In this document: piece by piece, positions 26,264-35,161 of the stretch | How the letters are laid out: each line of letters opens with the position of its first letter | Position numbering within the stretch: the stretch's first letter is position 1 | Assembly (NCBI GenBank): GCA_902781565.1 | Contig: CACZJT010000006.1 | Location: forward strand, 1-57,880 | Source: an uncultured Ruminococcus sp. | GTDB taxonomy: Bacteria > Bacillota > Clostridia > Oscillospirales > Ruminococcaceae | Reading direction: 5' to 3' | Length of the DNA: 57,880 bases | Notes under the pieces: generated by a model | The model's input: only the letters and a program-made list of their open reading frames with translations | What the model was told of the DNA's origin: nothing | The model's database searches: none | Program-made: the position numbers and the translations under genes

Positions 26264-27136
26264 TCAGAGAACTACCGTGATTGTCAGACGACTGTTCCTA
26301 TACTCCGCCGTGATGCTGCCGCCTATGCGTTCAATAAGCGTCCTGGCTATGGAAAGCCCCAGTCCCGTAGAGTGACGTGCAGTTTCAACTGTGTAAAAAC
26401 GGTCAAAGAGCTGCTCCGCCTCGACCGCGGACAGCCCTTTCGCAGTATTTGCGAATGTTACCTCACAGGTATCCGAAAGAGATATATCGAGATCGCCGTC
26501 GGAATATTTCACCGCATTGCTGAGAATATTTGCGAATACCCTTGACAGCTCTGCCCTGTTGACCTTACGCACCACACGCACATCTGTTATGCTTACGTGG
26601 GGGACTATGTTCCTTTCTGTCAGCGCAGGGTAGAAGCTGCCTATGCTTTCCTCCAGCATGAGATTCACGCAGACCTCCTCGGTATCGGCGGGTCTGTCCT
26701 GCGAGAGTACCACCGAATATCTGAACAGCTCCTCCGTGAGCTTCCTCATAAGCTCCGCACGTTCCTTCATGACGGCGATGTAACGCCCGCGCTTTTCGGG
26801 CTCATCTGTCTTTTCGAGCATATCGAGGTAGCCGTATATCGCCGTCAGCGGTGTGCGCAGATCGTGGGATATATTCGTTATTGCCTTTTTCAGCTCCGTG
26901 TTCCCCTGATGATACTGCAAATGCTCCTCTCTCAGCTCCCGCAGGCTGACGTTCAGGCAGGCGGCAAGCGCCTGCATATCCTTGTCGCGGGAGGATATGC
27001 GAAGTCCGGTATTGGTGTCGCGGGCTGACCTCTTTTCGAGGTCGTTTTTCATTTCCCGCGCGGACTTCTTTACGAGACACAGCTTCACCGCGAGTACCGC
27101 GCATATGGCTGTCAGAAGGAGCACCGCATATATCAT
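26264..27136 (-). CDS. Small sensor histidine kinase of the ABC-linked two-component system
   Basis: A 290-residue kinase with one N-terminal helix (IYAVLLLTAICAVLAVKLCLV) and almost no external domain, so it does not sense through a large loop. H-box NISHDLRTPLTAIYGYLDML, N-box FANILSNAVKYSD, and STGLGLSIARTL. The G1 box is degenerate (EVTFANTAKGLS), as in kinases of this subgroup. GAGG lies seven bases before the ATG. It is last of the group response regulator - ATPase - permease - kinase, suggesting the transporter is the sensor or the output. Confidence 0.9.
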   Translation of the reverse strand: MIYAVLLLTAICAVLAVKLCLVKKSAREMKNDLEKRSARDTNTGLRISSRDKDMQALAACLNVSLRELREEHLQYHQGNTELKKAITNISHDLRTPLTAIYGYLDMLEKTDEPEKRGRYIAVMKERAELMRKLTEELFRYSVVLSQDRPADTEEVCVNLMLEESIGSFYPALTERNIVPHVSITDVRVVRKVNRAELSRVFANILSNAVKYSDGDLDISLSDTCEVTFANTAKGLSAVEAEQLFDRFYTVETARHSTGLGLSIARTLIERIGGSITAEYRNSRLTITVVL

Positions 27137-27145
27137 CACATTACC

Positions 27146-27892
27146 TCATTTCAGGTCTTTTCTCTTGAAGTAGGCGTTCGCAAGTATCATGTACACCGCC
27201 GAAAGCGTTATGATACAAATTGCGGTCAGCCACGGCTTGTCGGGCTTGGTCAGGAGCGTGTAATCACCCGCGGTGTAGCCAAAAATGAGTATCCTTGCCA
27301 AGAACTTCATCAGCGTACTGTCTCCGTTGTTCATGAACATGAGCAGGAGCGGCACCATAGTGAGGTTGTTGAGCAGATAACATATGACCGCCATTTTCGC
27401 ATCGGGATAGATACAGGTCATCAGCAGGCAGAACAGCTGGAATTTCATGGTAAAAAGGAAGATTATTCCGATGTTTGTAAACACAGTCCCCATGTCATCG
27501 GGCAGCACCGCGCCTTTTATGATGAGCGTCAGGAAAAAGGTCGCGAAGTACACGACGAACGTGATGATCGTGGTGACGGAGTAGAGAGCGCACCATGACA
27601 GGAGTATGCTCGTGCGGCTGTGACCCATGATGAACTTGTTGCGTATGACGCCGCTCGAAAACTCCGCCGCTATGAGAATGATCGAGAGCCCTCCCGAAAA
27701 AACGGGGAACAGCGTTGACAGAAACATGACCATATCGTTTGAAGCGACAGCGAATATCGCCGCCTTGTCGTCGGTCTCGGTAAAGACCACCAGCACCGAT
27801 GCCGCACCTAAGAACACCGTGAACAGGAGCGCAGCGTAGAGTATCTTTGACTTTATTATCCTCGGGATATCCGCAGACATGAGCTTATTCAT
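27146..27892 (-). CDS. ABC-2 type permease
   Basis: Integral membrane subunit of 248 residues with about six helices, the form seen in antimicrobial-peptide and bacteriocin self-protection exporters. The ATG lies inside the end of the ATPase gene (8-base overlap), and GGAGGT from that coding region is its ribosome site seven bases upstream, so translation is coupled. A longer in-frame start 51 bases upstream is not supported. The substrate is unknown. Confidence 0.9.
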   Translation of the reverse strand: MNKLMSADIPRIIKSKILYAALLFTVFLGAASVLVVFTETDDKAAIFAVASNDMVMFLSTLFPVFSGGLSIILIAAEFSSGVIRNKFIMGHSRTSILLSWCALYSVTTIITFVVYFATFFLTLIIKGAVLPDDMGTVFTNIGIIFLFTMKFQLFCLLMTCIYPDAKMAVICYLLNNLTMVPLLLMFMNNGDSTLMKFLARILIFGYTAGDYTLLTKPDKPWLTAICIITLSAVYMILANAYFKRKDLK

Positions 27893-28799
27893 TGCTGTCA
27901 CCTCCCACCAGAGAGATAAAGTAGCCTTCGAGCGTTTCCTCACGCTCGGAGCAGGAGCTGAGCTTACAGTTCTCCTCCGCCAGCTCGAATACCAGATCGG
28001 AGATGTTGGGGCGGGCGTATATCTCGGCGTGGGTGTCGTCGATGATGGTGTACTCTTCCCCTCGCTTGTCGAGGACCATTGCGAGGGCGGCAGTGTCCGT
28101 CACCTCGGCGCGGAGGCTCTTGCGGCAGGCGGCTTCAAGCTCCTCGGCGCTCATCTCGCGGACTATCCTGCCGCGGTCGATGAAGCCGTAGTGAGTCGCG
28201 AGCTTCGACAGCTCATCTAAGATATGCGAGGATATGATGAACGTGATCTTACGTTCGCGGTTGAGTTTAATTATCAGCTCGCGTATCTCGATTATGCCCT
28301 GCGGGTCAAGACCGTTTATCGGCTCATCGAGTATCAGCATATCCTGATCTCCGCAGAGGGCTATGGCGATGCCCAGCCGCTGGCGCATACCGAGTGAGAA
28401 GTTTTTGACCTTCTTTTTCCCCGTCTTGTCAAGCCCCACCAGCTTCAAAAGCTCATCTATGCCCGAGTAGTCGGGCATTCCGAGCAGGCGGTACTGATAC
28501 CTCAGATTGTCCTCCGCCGTCATATCGGGGTACAGCGAGGGCGATTCCACCACTGCGCCCACTCTGCGCCTTGACTCGTTTATCGCCTTATCGGAGCATT
28601 TGACGCCGTAAAGCTCAAACTCCCCTCCCGTGGGCATTTGCAGACCGCACACAAGGCGTATCAGCGTGGTCTTGCCCGCGCCGTTGCGCCCCACAAAGCC
28701 GTATATCGAGCCTTTCGGGACGTTCATCGTCAGACCGTCAAGCGCTTTGAAATCCTTGTAGTGCTTGCAAAGGTCTTTGGTCTTCAAAACATATTCCAT
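27885..28799 (-). CDS. ABC transporter ATP-binding protein
   Basis: A 304-residue nucleotide-binding subunit. Walker A GRNGAGKTTLIRL, signature NFSLGMRQRLGIA, Walker B MLILDEPINGLDP and switch His in IISSHIL. A ~70-residue C-terminal extension follows the core, typical of peptide-exporter ATPases. GGAGG precedes the ATG. It pairs with the overlapping permease gene. Four phased GTTAA boxes lie just upstream. Confidence 0.95.
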   Translation of the reverse strand: MEYVLKTKDLCKHYKDFKALDGLTMNVPKGSIYGFVGRNGAGKTTLIRLVCGLQMPTGGEFELYGVKCSDKAINESRRRVGAVVESPSLYPDMTAEDNLRYQYRLLGMPDYSGIDELLKLVGLDKTGKKKVKNFSLGMRQRLGIAIALCGDQDMLILDEPINGLDPQGIIEIRELIIKLNRERKITFIISSHILDELSKLATHYGFIDRGRIVREMSAEELEAACRKSLRAEVTDTAALAMVLDKRGEEYTIIDDTHAEIYARPNISDLVFELAEENCKLSSCSEREETLEGYFISLVGGDSNE

Positions 28800-28829
28800 A
28801 TCGTGACCTCCTCGTTTGTTTCTGTCACT

Positions 28830-28886
28830 ATGATAACACGGAACAGTTAAGAAAGCGGTTAAGAAAAAAGTTAAAAAACAGTTAAG
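28830..28886 (-). promoter_or_regulatory. Phased direct repeats and extended -10 before ABC operon
   Basis: Four GTTAA(G/A) boxes start at 28846, 28858, 28870 and 28881, spaced 12, 12 and 11 bases, that is one helical turn. The next minus-strand element is an extended -10, TGTTATCAT (TATCAT at 28830-28835), without a -35. This is the geometry of an OmpR/PhoB-type activator site; the neighbouring response regulator is the obvious binder (inference). Confidence 0.7.
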
Positions 28887-29547
28887 ATTTCGAGAGCATG
28901 AACCCTATCCCCCACACGGCGGAAATGCAATCCCGCCCCATGACGGTCTTTAGCTTGCGGCGGAGGTTGTGGATATGTATTTTCAGCGAATCCTCGGTGC
29001 AGTCGGGGGTGTCGGCGGATATCTCGTCTAAGATAGTGAGCTTCGCCACCACCTGTCCCGGGCGCTTCATGAGCAGCTTTAAGATAGCGTACTCCGTCCT
29101 TGTGAGCCGCACCTCCCCGCCGTCCGCGCGGACTATGTGTGAATCTGTGTCAAGGGTAAGCCCCCCGTATCTCATCAGCCCGCTCTCCGCGCTTTTATCA
29201 CGTCCGCGAAGCCTTACCGCCACCCGTGCGGCAAGCTCACGGATATTAAAGGGCTTAGTGATATAGTCCTCCGCTCCGTTCATCAGAAGCTCCACCTTGT
29301 CGGAAACGTCAGCCTTCGCGCTCACGACTATTACAGGGATATCCTTTATAAGCGGGAGCAGCTCCTCCCCCGTCAGCCCCGGGAGCATGAGATCGAGCAG
29401 TATCAGGTCGGGCTTCGAGCCATTAAGCACCATAAGCGCTTCCGTACCCGAGTACGCCTTAATGACCGAATATCCCTCGTCCGAGAGTGCCTCCGAGACC
29501 ATGTCGCTGATACTGACATCATCTTCGATAATCATTATTTCCGTCAC
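28882..29547 (-). CDS. OmpR-family response regulator
   Basis: DNA-binding regulator of 221 residues. The receiver has DD after IIE, phospho-acceptor Asp in LILLDLMLPG, and Lys in YITKPF. The C terminus is a winged helix (LTRTEYAILKLLMKRPGQVV, then LRRKL). It is transcribed ahead of the ABC genes and the kinase. GTG is taken as the start; an ATG twelve bases later (MIIEDD) is possible. The gap to the nitroreductase stop is only 33 bases. Confidence 0.93.
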   Translation of the reverse strand: MTEIMIIEDDVSISDMVSEALSDEGYSVIKAYSGTEALMVLNGSKPDLILLDLMLPGLTGEELLPLIKDIPVIVVSAKADVSDKVELLMNGAEDYITKPFNIRELAARVAVRLRGRDKSAESGLMRYGGLTLDTDSHIVRADGGEVRLTRTEYAILKLLMKRPGQVVAKLTILDEISADTPDCTEDSLKIHIHNLRRKLKTVMGRDCISAVWGIGFMLSKS

Positions 29548-29580
29548 AAACGATCACATCTTTTCTATGGGTATCATATG

Positions 29581-30075
29581 TTAAAGGCAGTGTATCCTGC
29601 TCTCATCGTATCTGTCACGCCGTGCTCTTTTCTCCGCAGGGTAGCCCAGAGGAACTATCGCGAACGCCCTCAGCCCCTCCGAAATCCCAAGCACCGCCTC
29701 GACCTTTTCCATTCTTTCGCCGATGGGCGCTGCCGCGAGCCATACTCCGCCCAGTCCCAGCGAGGTGATCTCAAGCAGGATATTCTGCGTGGCTATCGAA
29801 AGATCTATGGTATCAAATTCGGGAAAACGCAGTCCGCTCGTGCGATAGCAGGGTACGATGACCACGGGCGCATCGGCAGCACAGCCTGCATAAGGACTGC
29901 ATTCCGACAAAGCCCTGATCTTCTCCCTGTTTGTCACGATATAAAACTCCCACGGCTGCTGATCTCCTGCGGAGGGCGCTGCCATAGCCGCCCTCATGAT
30001 CTGTGTGAGCTTTTCGGGCTCAACGGGTCTGTCCTCGAATTTCCTTACGCTTATCCGCTCAAATATCTCGTTCAT
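29581..30075 (-). CDS. Nitroreductase-family FMN oxidoreductase
   Basis: A 164-residue flavin reductase-type protein. N-terminal ISVRKFEDRPVEPEKL, then AAPSAGDQQPWEFYIV and LGLGGVWLAAAPIGE are family markers for FMN and NAD(P)H binding. This short form probably acts as a dimer. The electron acceptor is unknown. AACGGAGG precedes the ATG. It lies directly upstream of the response regulator and may be in the same transcript. Confidence 0.92.
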   Translation of the reverse strand: MNEIFERISVRKFEDRPVEPEKLTQIMRAAMAAPSAGDQQPWEFYIVTNREKIRALSECSPYAGCAADAPVVIVPCYRTSGLRFPEFDTIDLSIATQNILLEITSLGLGGVWLAAAPIGERMEKVEAVLGISEGLRAFAIVPLGYPAEKRARRDRYDESRIHCL

Positions 30076-30406
30076 ATCTGTACCTCCGTTTTATTTCATG
30101 GCACTGATTGCCTGTCCTCTGTCAATTATAACATATTTTCCGCCTAAATTCAAGTACAGAAAAAGCTGCCGCGAATAAAATGTAAGGCAGCTCTCCAAAG
30201 TTTATCCTGCACCGTGAAGCTGTCATCAGAAAAGCATCTCGTTTTTTCCTGAACCCGGGCACACGCATACAGCCGAAAGAGCGAACAGTATCATAGAAGA
30301 TGAAGCCGCACCCTTTATCGGCGTTTCGTCCGCGGAAGCATCCGACGCCTAAGAGTTCACGGTTAGTGGGGCAGGTGTGGTCAGGTCCTGCGGAGCGGAA
30401 AACTAC

Positions 30407-30455
30407 CGCTGAAAAGCAAAAGCCCTCGGAAGCGCTTACAGAGCGTTTCCGAGAG
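30407..30455 (-). terminator. Hairpin after the beta-helix remnant
   Basis: CTCGGAAGCGCT (30425-30436) pairs with AGCGTTTCCGAG (30442-30453) with a G-T pair; the minus strand continues into a T-rich tail. Confidence 0.65.
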
Positions 30456-30468
30456 CTTGCGGTTATCA

Positions 30469-31357
30469 CTAATGATACTTCGTAGTTGGTGTGGATACCG
30501 CCGCCAGACTGTCCTGCCTCGTTGTTGCTGATGATGCAGTTCGTTATCTTGCTGTCTTTATTCCGAGGTGTCCTCATGGATATGCCGCCGCCGCTCGAAG
30601 CTGTCTTGTTGTTCACGATGGTAGCGCCCGCTATCTCTACATAATTTGCAGTCCGGATTGCTCCGCCGTTCTGCTTAGCCGAGTTGCCGTCAAAGATCGA
30701 TGTGCCCTTTACTCTAAGGCTGCCGTGATTGGTTATAGCGCCGCCGCCGTTTTTCACTGCCTTGTTGCCGGTGAATACCGAAGTACCGTCCACTGTAAGC
30801 TTGCCCTTGCCGTCAACATATACAGCGCCGCCGTCTGCACCGGAGTTGTCTGTGAATGTGCAGTTGTTGAGTTCCGGAGAACCCTTTGTGAATATTGCGC
30901 CGCCCTGTTTGTTTGCATGATTTCCTGCGAAGGTCACATTCTCAACTTTTACTTCTGCGTTCTCATAGATGTGGAGTGCGCCTGCGTTGTTGTCATAGCC
31001 GCCTGTAATGCTTCCGCCGCCGTTGGGGTTGCTGTCGATGATGGTGACCTTGGAGTTCTTGCCTGCTACTATGGCAGTACCGAAGTTCTCTCTCGGTGAG
31101 CGCACGGTTTATTCTGTGACCGTTAAGGTCGATGACAACATCTGCGCCGTCCTGAACAGTTATCGAACCGTCGATCATCAGATCTTTGCCCAGGTTGTAG
31201 GTGCCGGAGCCTATCATGTACTTGCCATTTTCCATATCGCCGAAGGGGTTCTTATCATCGGTGAATACCTTTGATATGGTAAGGCAGTTGTTTGTTATTT
31301 TACCCACAACTGCGGTCGCTTTCCTTGATTGCTGAGCCGTCAGCACCGATCTTTGTC
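30469..31357 (-). pseudogene. Remnant of a beta-helix (POMP-like) adhesin gene
   Basis: Fragments in two to three frames encode right-handed beta-helix repeats (GGAIFTKGSPELNNCTF, GGGAITNHGSLRVKG, GGAIRTANYVEIAG), a surface-protein architecture. Frame one (from 31346) reads IDLNGHRINRALTERE and then fails; the second frame resumes with NFGTAIVAGKNSKVT after a one-base slip in a GAGAGA tract near 31090. The repeats stop after GIHTNYE, before a hairpin, and no signal peptide or C-terminal anchor remains. Coding similarity can be followed up to about 31357, where a 24-bp palindrome begins. It is taken as dead. Confidence 0.7.
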
Positions 31358-31381
31358 TACTAACCTTTTAGGAATTAGTAT
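31358..31381. repeat. 24-bp palindromic repeat, copy 2
   Basis: Identical to 2529-2552 over 24 bases (arms TACTAA and TTAGTA). It lies at the border of the decayed beta-helix gene, upstream of the rplJ promoter. Confidence 0.8.
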
Positions 31382-31485
31382 GAATGCTTGCGTCAGTTAT
31401 GCTTCATCATACTTTTTCCAACGTTTTGTGAACCACTGTATTTACTCCGTACACAAAAAATTTACATCAGATGTTCCGAAAAGCC

Positions 31486-31514
31486 TTGACGCGGGGAAAA
31501 TTGTGTGGTATAAT
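31486..31514 (+). promoter_or_regulatory. Sigma-A promoter of rplJ-rplL
   Basis: TTGACG (31486-31491), 17-bp spacer, TATAAT (31509-31514). Confidence 0.88.
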
Positions 31515-31533
31515 ATTTAAGCATTCGTGATCT

Positions 31534-31643
31534 AAAGACAGTCGGCAGTAATTGCAAGGGCAGTTACGGTAAGTCCGACCGAGGGTCGTGGCAATAGATT
31601 TGCTTACGTGTTCCTTTGCTGTCTTTGGGCTGCAAAGGATTTC
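31534..31643 (+). ncRNA. Ribosomal protein L10 leader
   Basis: Leader in front of rplJ with the closing stem AAAGACAG (31534-31541) and CTGTCTTT (31619-31626) enclosing a multibranched region, as in the L10-leader family that binds L10(L12)4. A second pairing, CCTTTGC (31613-31619) with GCAAAGG (31632-31638), is followed by ATTTCTTT and would be a terminator. The two stems share one base, C31619, so they likely compete. Confidence 0.8.
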
Positions 31644-31686
31644 TTTATTGCGTTTGCCTTATTTCGTTTTGTGAGGTGAATTACAA

Positions 31687-32202
31687 ATGGCAAGTGAAAA
31701 GGTTCTGGCTTCCAAGAAGGAAAAGGTAGCCAAGCTCGCAGAGCTGCTCAAGAACTCCAAGTCGGGCGCACTCGTTGACTACGAGGGCATCACCGTTGAG
31801 GAGGACACCGCGCTCCGCCGCGAGATGAGAGAGAACAACATCAGCTACTTCGTTGAGAAGAACACCATGCTCCGCCTTGCGTTCAAGGAGGCAGGCATAG
31901 AGGGTCTTGACGACGTTCTGAACGGTGCTACCGCTATCGCGGTATCCGCTGATGACGAGACTGCTCCCGCGCGTATCCTCGGCAAGTACGCCGAGAAGCT
32001 GGGCGATGACAAGTTCAATCTCAAAGCAGGCTACATTGGACAGACCGTTTACGATCAGGCAGGCGTTACCGCTCTGTCGAAGATCCCCGGCAAGGAGACA
32101 CTGCTCGCAATGCTGGTGGGCGCTCTCCAGGGTCCTCTCACCAAGTTCGCGGCTACCATCAAGGCTGTTGCGGACAAGAAGTCGGAGGAAGGTGCAGCAT
32201 AA
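31687..32202 (+). CDS. rplJ: 50S ribosomal protein L10
   Basis: L10 anchors L7/L12 dimers to 23S rRNA on the stalk. The 171 residues are the usual length: KVLASKKEKVAKLAELLK at the start, ALVDYEGITVEEDTALRREMR, and the C-terminal helix region with PLTKFAATIKAVADKK for L7/L12 binding. It starts after a GTGAGG site and is followed by rplL after 84 bases, both under L10-leader control. Confidence 0.97.
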   Translation: MASEKVLASKKEKVAKLAELLKNSKSGALVDYEGITVEEDTALRREMRENNISYFVEKNTMLRLAFKEAGIEGLDDVLNGATAIAVSADDETAPARILGKYAEKLGDDKFNLKAGYIGQTVYDQAGVTALSKIPGKETLLAMLVGALQGPLTKFAATIKAVADKKSEEGAA

Positions 32203-32286
32203 GCACCGTGACAGCCGCGTAAGGGCGGCATGACAACTGTCCCTATTTTGGGACTGAACTAAATTATAATAAAGGAGTTAATTATC

Positions 32287-32658
32287 ATGGCATCCGAAAA
32301 GATCACTAACGTACTTGACATAGTAAAAGAAATGTCCGTACTCGAGCTTTCCGAGCTCGTTGACGCTATCCAGGAGGAGTTCGGCGTAACTGCTGCTATC
32401 GCTGTAGGCGGCGGCGCTGCTGCTGCTGCACCCGCTGAGGCTGAGAAGACCGAGTTTGACGTAGTTCTCGCTTCCTTCGGCGACGCTAAGATGAACGTTA
32501 TCAAGGCTGTTAAGACCATCACCGGTCTGGGTCTGAAAGAGGCTAAGGCTCTCGTTGAAGAGGCTCCCAAGGCTATCAAGGAAGGCGTTTCCAAGGCTGA
32601 GGCTGAGGAGCTCAAGAGCCAGCTTGAGGCTGCCGGCGCTACTGTTGAGCTGAAGTAA
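32287..32658 (+). CDS. rplL: 50S ribosomal protein L7/L12
   Basis: Stalk protein that recruits and stimulates translation GTPases. The 123 residues have the N-terminal dimerisation domain ([20 protein letters not shown]), an Ala/Gly hinge ([14 protein letters not shown]) and the C-terminal domain with [26 protein letters not shown] precedes the ATG. Ends at a strong terminator. Confidence 0.98.
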   Translation: MASEKITNVLDIVKEMSVLELSELVDAIQEEFGVTAAIAVGGGAAAAAPAEAEKTEFDVVLASFGDAKMNVIKAVKTITGLGLKEAKALVEEAPKAIKEGVSKAEAEELKSQLEAAGATVELK

Positions 32659-32689
32659 TCAACGCTCTGACATAACGAAATGAATGAAA

Positions 32690-32718
32690 GCCGCTCTCTT
32701 CGTGAGGGCGGTTTTTTT
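32690..32718 (+). terminator. Terminator of rplJ-rplL
   Basis: CCGCTCTC (32691-32698) pairs with GAGGGCGG (32704-32711) and is followed by seven T. Confidence 0.92.
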
Positions 32719-32760
32719 GGCAAAATTAAAGGCACGTTCGCGGTTTTGCGGAGCGTGCCT

Positions 32761-33096
32761 TTAGTTTATTATGTCGTTTACGATAGCCAAGATGTGTTCG
32801 GATTGTCGGGGCGAAAGCTGTCGGAGGGCGGCGTTGAGTGCGTTCACGGTCTGCGGGTCGGCGTTGTCGTAGCTAAAAAACTCCGCAGGGGTCACGCCGA
32901 GGTATTCGCAGATGTAGAAAAAGCCGGTCATGGAGGGGAGGGAGCGCCCGTTCTCTATCCTGTTGATATATGAATCACACTGCCCGATAGAAAGGCTCAT
33001 GTCACGCGCTGAAACGCCCTTTTTCTGCCTTAGCTCGGTAAGGCGCTTGGCAAACTGTTTTTCATTGTAAAATGCGAACTGATTGTCTTTAAGCAT
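32761..33096 (-). CDS. XRE-family helix-turn-helix regulator
   Basis: A 111-residue DNA-binding protein. The Cro/C1-type HTH spans about 18-70 (RLTELRQKKGVSARDMSLSI, then CDSYINRIENGRSLPSMTGF). A ~35-residue tail (PRQSEHILAIVNDIIN) may dimerise. AGAGGA lies eight bases before the chosen ATG; the longer frame start has none. It is divergent from the LRR surface-protein gene with 153 bases between, and may control it. Confidence 0.88.
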   Translation of the reverse strand: MLKDNQFAFYNEKQFAKRLTELRQKKGVSARDMSLSIGQCDSYINRIENGRSLPSMTGFFYICEYLGVTPAEFFSYDNADPQTVNALNAALRQLSPRQSEHILAIVNDIIN

Positions 33097-33170
33097 AAAA
33101 ATCTTCCTCTCTACTATGGAATTATAATACATATACAACAAATTTTACGAATTTTTAGTACATATTACTA

Positions 33171-33199
33171 TTGAAATATGGATTTTGATGTAGTATAAT
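33171..33199 (+). promoter_or_regulatory. Sigma-A promoter of LRR surface protein
   Basis: TTGAAA (33171-33176), 17-bp spacer, TATAAT (33194-33199). Confidence 0.8.
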
Positions 33200-33249
33200 A
33201 ATATTAGCATATATTATAAATATATACTTAATATGAAAGGAATGATTTT

Positions 33250-35049
33250 ATGTTGAAAAAACGTATTGCTTGCGGACTGGCGGCGGTCGTTTTGGCGCTT
33301 TCGGGTGGAATTGGCTTTGCTGATTTTGGCGCGTTTGATATGGAAATCGTGGCGAGTGCTGATATTGTCAAAAGCGGAAAATGTGGAGACAATGTGTCAT
33401 GGGAACTTGATAACGGTGGAACACTGGTAATTAGTGGAGAAGGTCAAATATACAATTACGATAATACGTCTGATAAACGTTCACCTTTTGAGGCATCAAA
33501 AATAAAAAAAGTCATAATTAAAGACGGAGTAACAAGTATAGGAAGCTATACATTTTACTACAATATGTATATTGAAGATATCACTATACCAAATAGTGTA
33601 AAAAGCATAGGTAAATACGCTTTTATGTATTGTGATAATATTAAGAGTTTAACTATACCGGCTAATGTCGACGAGATAGAAGAAGGTGCATTTGTTCATT
33701 GTTCCTCTTTAGAAAGTATAGTCTTGCCTGAAAAACTTCAGGTTATTTCTCACGATTTGTTTTCGGGTTGCTCATCTTTATCTGAAATTAAAATGCCTAA
33801 CTCTATAAAAAGCATAGAACTATACTCTTTTGAGGGCTGTAGTAAACTAAATGATATTAAAATGCCCGAAGGTATGACAAAAATAGGTTATAAAGCATTT
33901 TTTGGCTGTAAATCTCTAACCAGTATAGAATTACCAAAAAGTATATTGCAAGTAGATGAAGAAGCTTTTTTGGAATGTACAAATTTAAAAACAGTTACAA
34001 TACCCAAGTCATTGAACTATATTGGAGAAAAGGTTTTTGGATATAGCAAAGGAAATGGTGTCGCCGGGACTACTAAAATCGAGGACTTTAAAATCTATTG
34101 CTACAAAGATACAGCAGGCGAAAAATACGCCATAGATAATGGCTTTGATTATGAACTTCTTGAAGATATTCACGAACACTCCTACACCTCCAAGATCACC
34201 AAAGCCGCCACCTGCACCGCCAACGGCGTTAAGACCTACACCTGCGACTGCGGCGAGACCTACACCGAGACTATCCCCGCCACGGGTCACAAGTACACCG
34301 CAAAGACCGTTGCTCCCACCTGCACCGAAAAGGGCTACACCCTCCACACCTGTTCCGTCTGCGGTGATTCCTACAAGGATAGCGAAACAGCCGCAACGGG
34401 TCACAAATACACCTCCAAGGTCGTAAAGCCCACCACCACCGCGCAGGGCTACACCCTGCACACCTGCTCGGTATGCGGTGATTCCTACAAGGACAGCTAC
34501 ACCGACAAGCTCCCCGCTCCTGTTGCGACCAAGAATTCTATCTCCAAGACGACCGCCAAATTCTCCTCAACGGCTGTTTCCTACACGGGCAAGTCCAAAA
34601 TGCCCAAGCTGACCGTGACTTACGGCGGCAAGACCCTCGTTAAGGGAAAGGATTACAAGGTGTCGGGCAAGAATTGCAAGAACCCCGGCAAGGCTACTAT
34701 AACCATAACCGGTATCGGAAACTACACTGGCACAAAGACCATGAATTTCTACATCGTCCCTAAGAAGCCTACCCTCACCAAGGCGACCTCGACTACGAAG
34801 AAGAAGATCAGCCTTGCGTGGAAAAAGGACTCCCTCGCCGACGGCTATCAGATAGTTGTCTACAGCGACAAGACTTGCACCAAGAAAATCAAATCCGCAA
34901 TGGTGAAGAAGAACTCCACCGTAGGCGGTGCGCTCTCGGGCTTCACCTCGGGTAAGACCTACTACGTTCGCATGAGAGCCTACAAGACCATAGACGGCAA
35001 GAAGAAAGCGGGCGCGTTCTGCGCGGCTAAGACCGTCAAGGTCAAATAA
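33250..35049 (+). CDS. Secreted BspA-type leucine-rich-repeat protein, mosaic
   Basis: Exported protein of 599 residues with a signal peptide (KKRIACGLAAVVLALSGGIG, cleavage near ASA at 36-38). Residues about 75-300 hold roughly nine LRR_5 repeats of the form SIGxxAFxxCxxLxxIxIPxS, an adhesive surface fold. Residues ~305-420 are three HKYTxKxxxPTCTxxGYTLHTC repeats with paired Cys. An Ig-like module (KLTVTYGGKTLVKGKDY) and an Fn3-like module (DGYQIVVYSDKTC) follow. No sorting signal or membrane anchor is seen, so it is released or bound non-covalently. The first half is A/T-rich, the second G/C-rich with the genome's usual codons; the switch is near 34170, suggesting recombination between sources. 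Ends at a good terminator. Confidence 0.9.
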   Translation: MLKKRIACGLAAVVLALSGGIGFADFGAFDMEIVASADIVKSGKCGDNVSWELDNGGTLVISGEGQIYNYDNTSDKRSPFEASKIKKVIIKDGVTSIGSYTFYYNMYIEDITIPNSVKSIGKYAFMYCDNIKSLTIPANVDEIEEGAFVHCSSLESIVLPEKLQVISHDLFSGCSSLSEIKMPNSIKSIELYSFEGCSKLNDIKMPEGMTKIGYKAFFGCKSLTSIELPKSILQVDEEAFLECTNLKTVTIPKSLNYIGEKVFGYSKGNGVAGTTKIEDFKIYCYKDTAGEKYAIDNGFDYELLEDIHEHSYTSKITKAATCTANGVKTYTCDCGETYTETIPATGHKYTAKTVAPTCTEKGYTLHTCSVCGDSYKDSETAATGHKYTSKVVKPTTTAQGYTLHTCSVCGDSYKDSYTDKLPAPVATKNSISKTTAKFSSTAVSYTGKSKMPKLTVTYGGKTLVKGKDYKVSGKNCKNPGKATITITGIGNYTGTKTMNFYIVPKKPTLTKATSTTKKKISLAWKKDSLADGYQIVVYSDKTCTKKIKSAMVKKNSTVGGALSGFTSGKTYYVRMRAYKTIDGKKKAGAFCAAKTVKVK

Positions 35050-35055
35050 TTCCCT

Positions 35056-35085
35056 CGGAGCAGTTTTCGGACTGCTCCGTTTTCT
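35056..35085 (+). terminator. Terminator of LRR gene
   Basis: CGGAGCAGT (35056-35064) and ACTGCTCCG (35071-35079) form a 9-bp perfect stem, then TTTTCTT. Confidence 0.88.
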
Positions 35086-35100
35086 TCGCCGAATAAACAC

Positions 35101-35129
35101 TTGACATCGGGGGAATAATATGGTATAAT
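35101..35129 (+). promoter_or_regulatory. Full-consensus promoter of 49-residue membrane protein
   Basis: TTGACA (35101-35106), 17-bp spacer, TATAAT (35124-35129): both hexamers perfect. Confidence 0.9.
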
Positions 35130-35161
35130 AACAGAAAACATTAGAAAGGCAGTGCATTACC

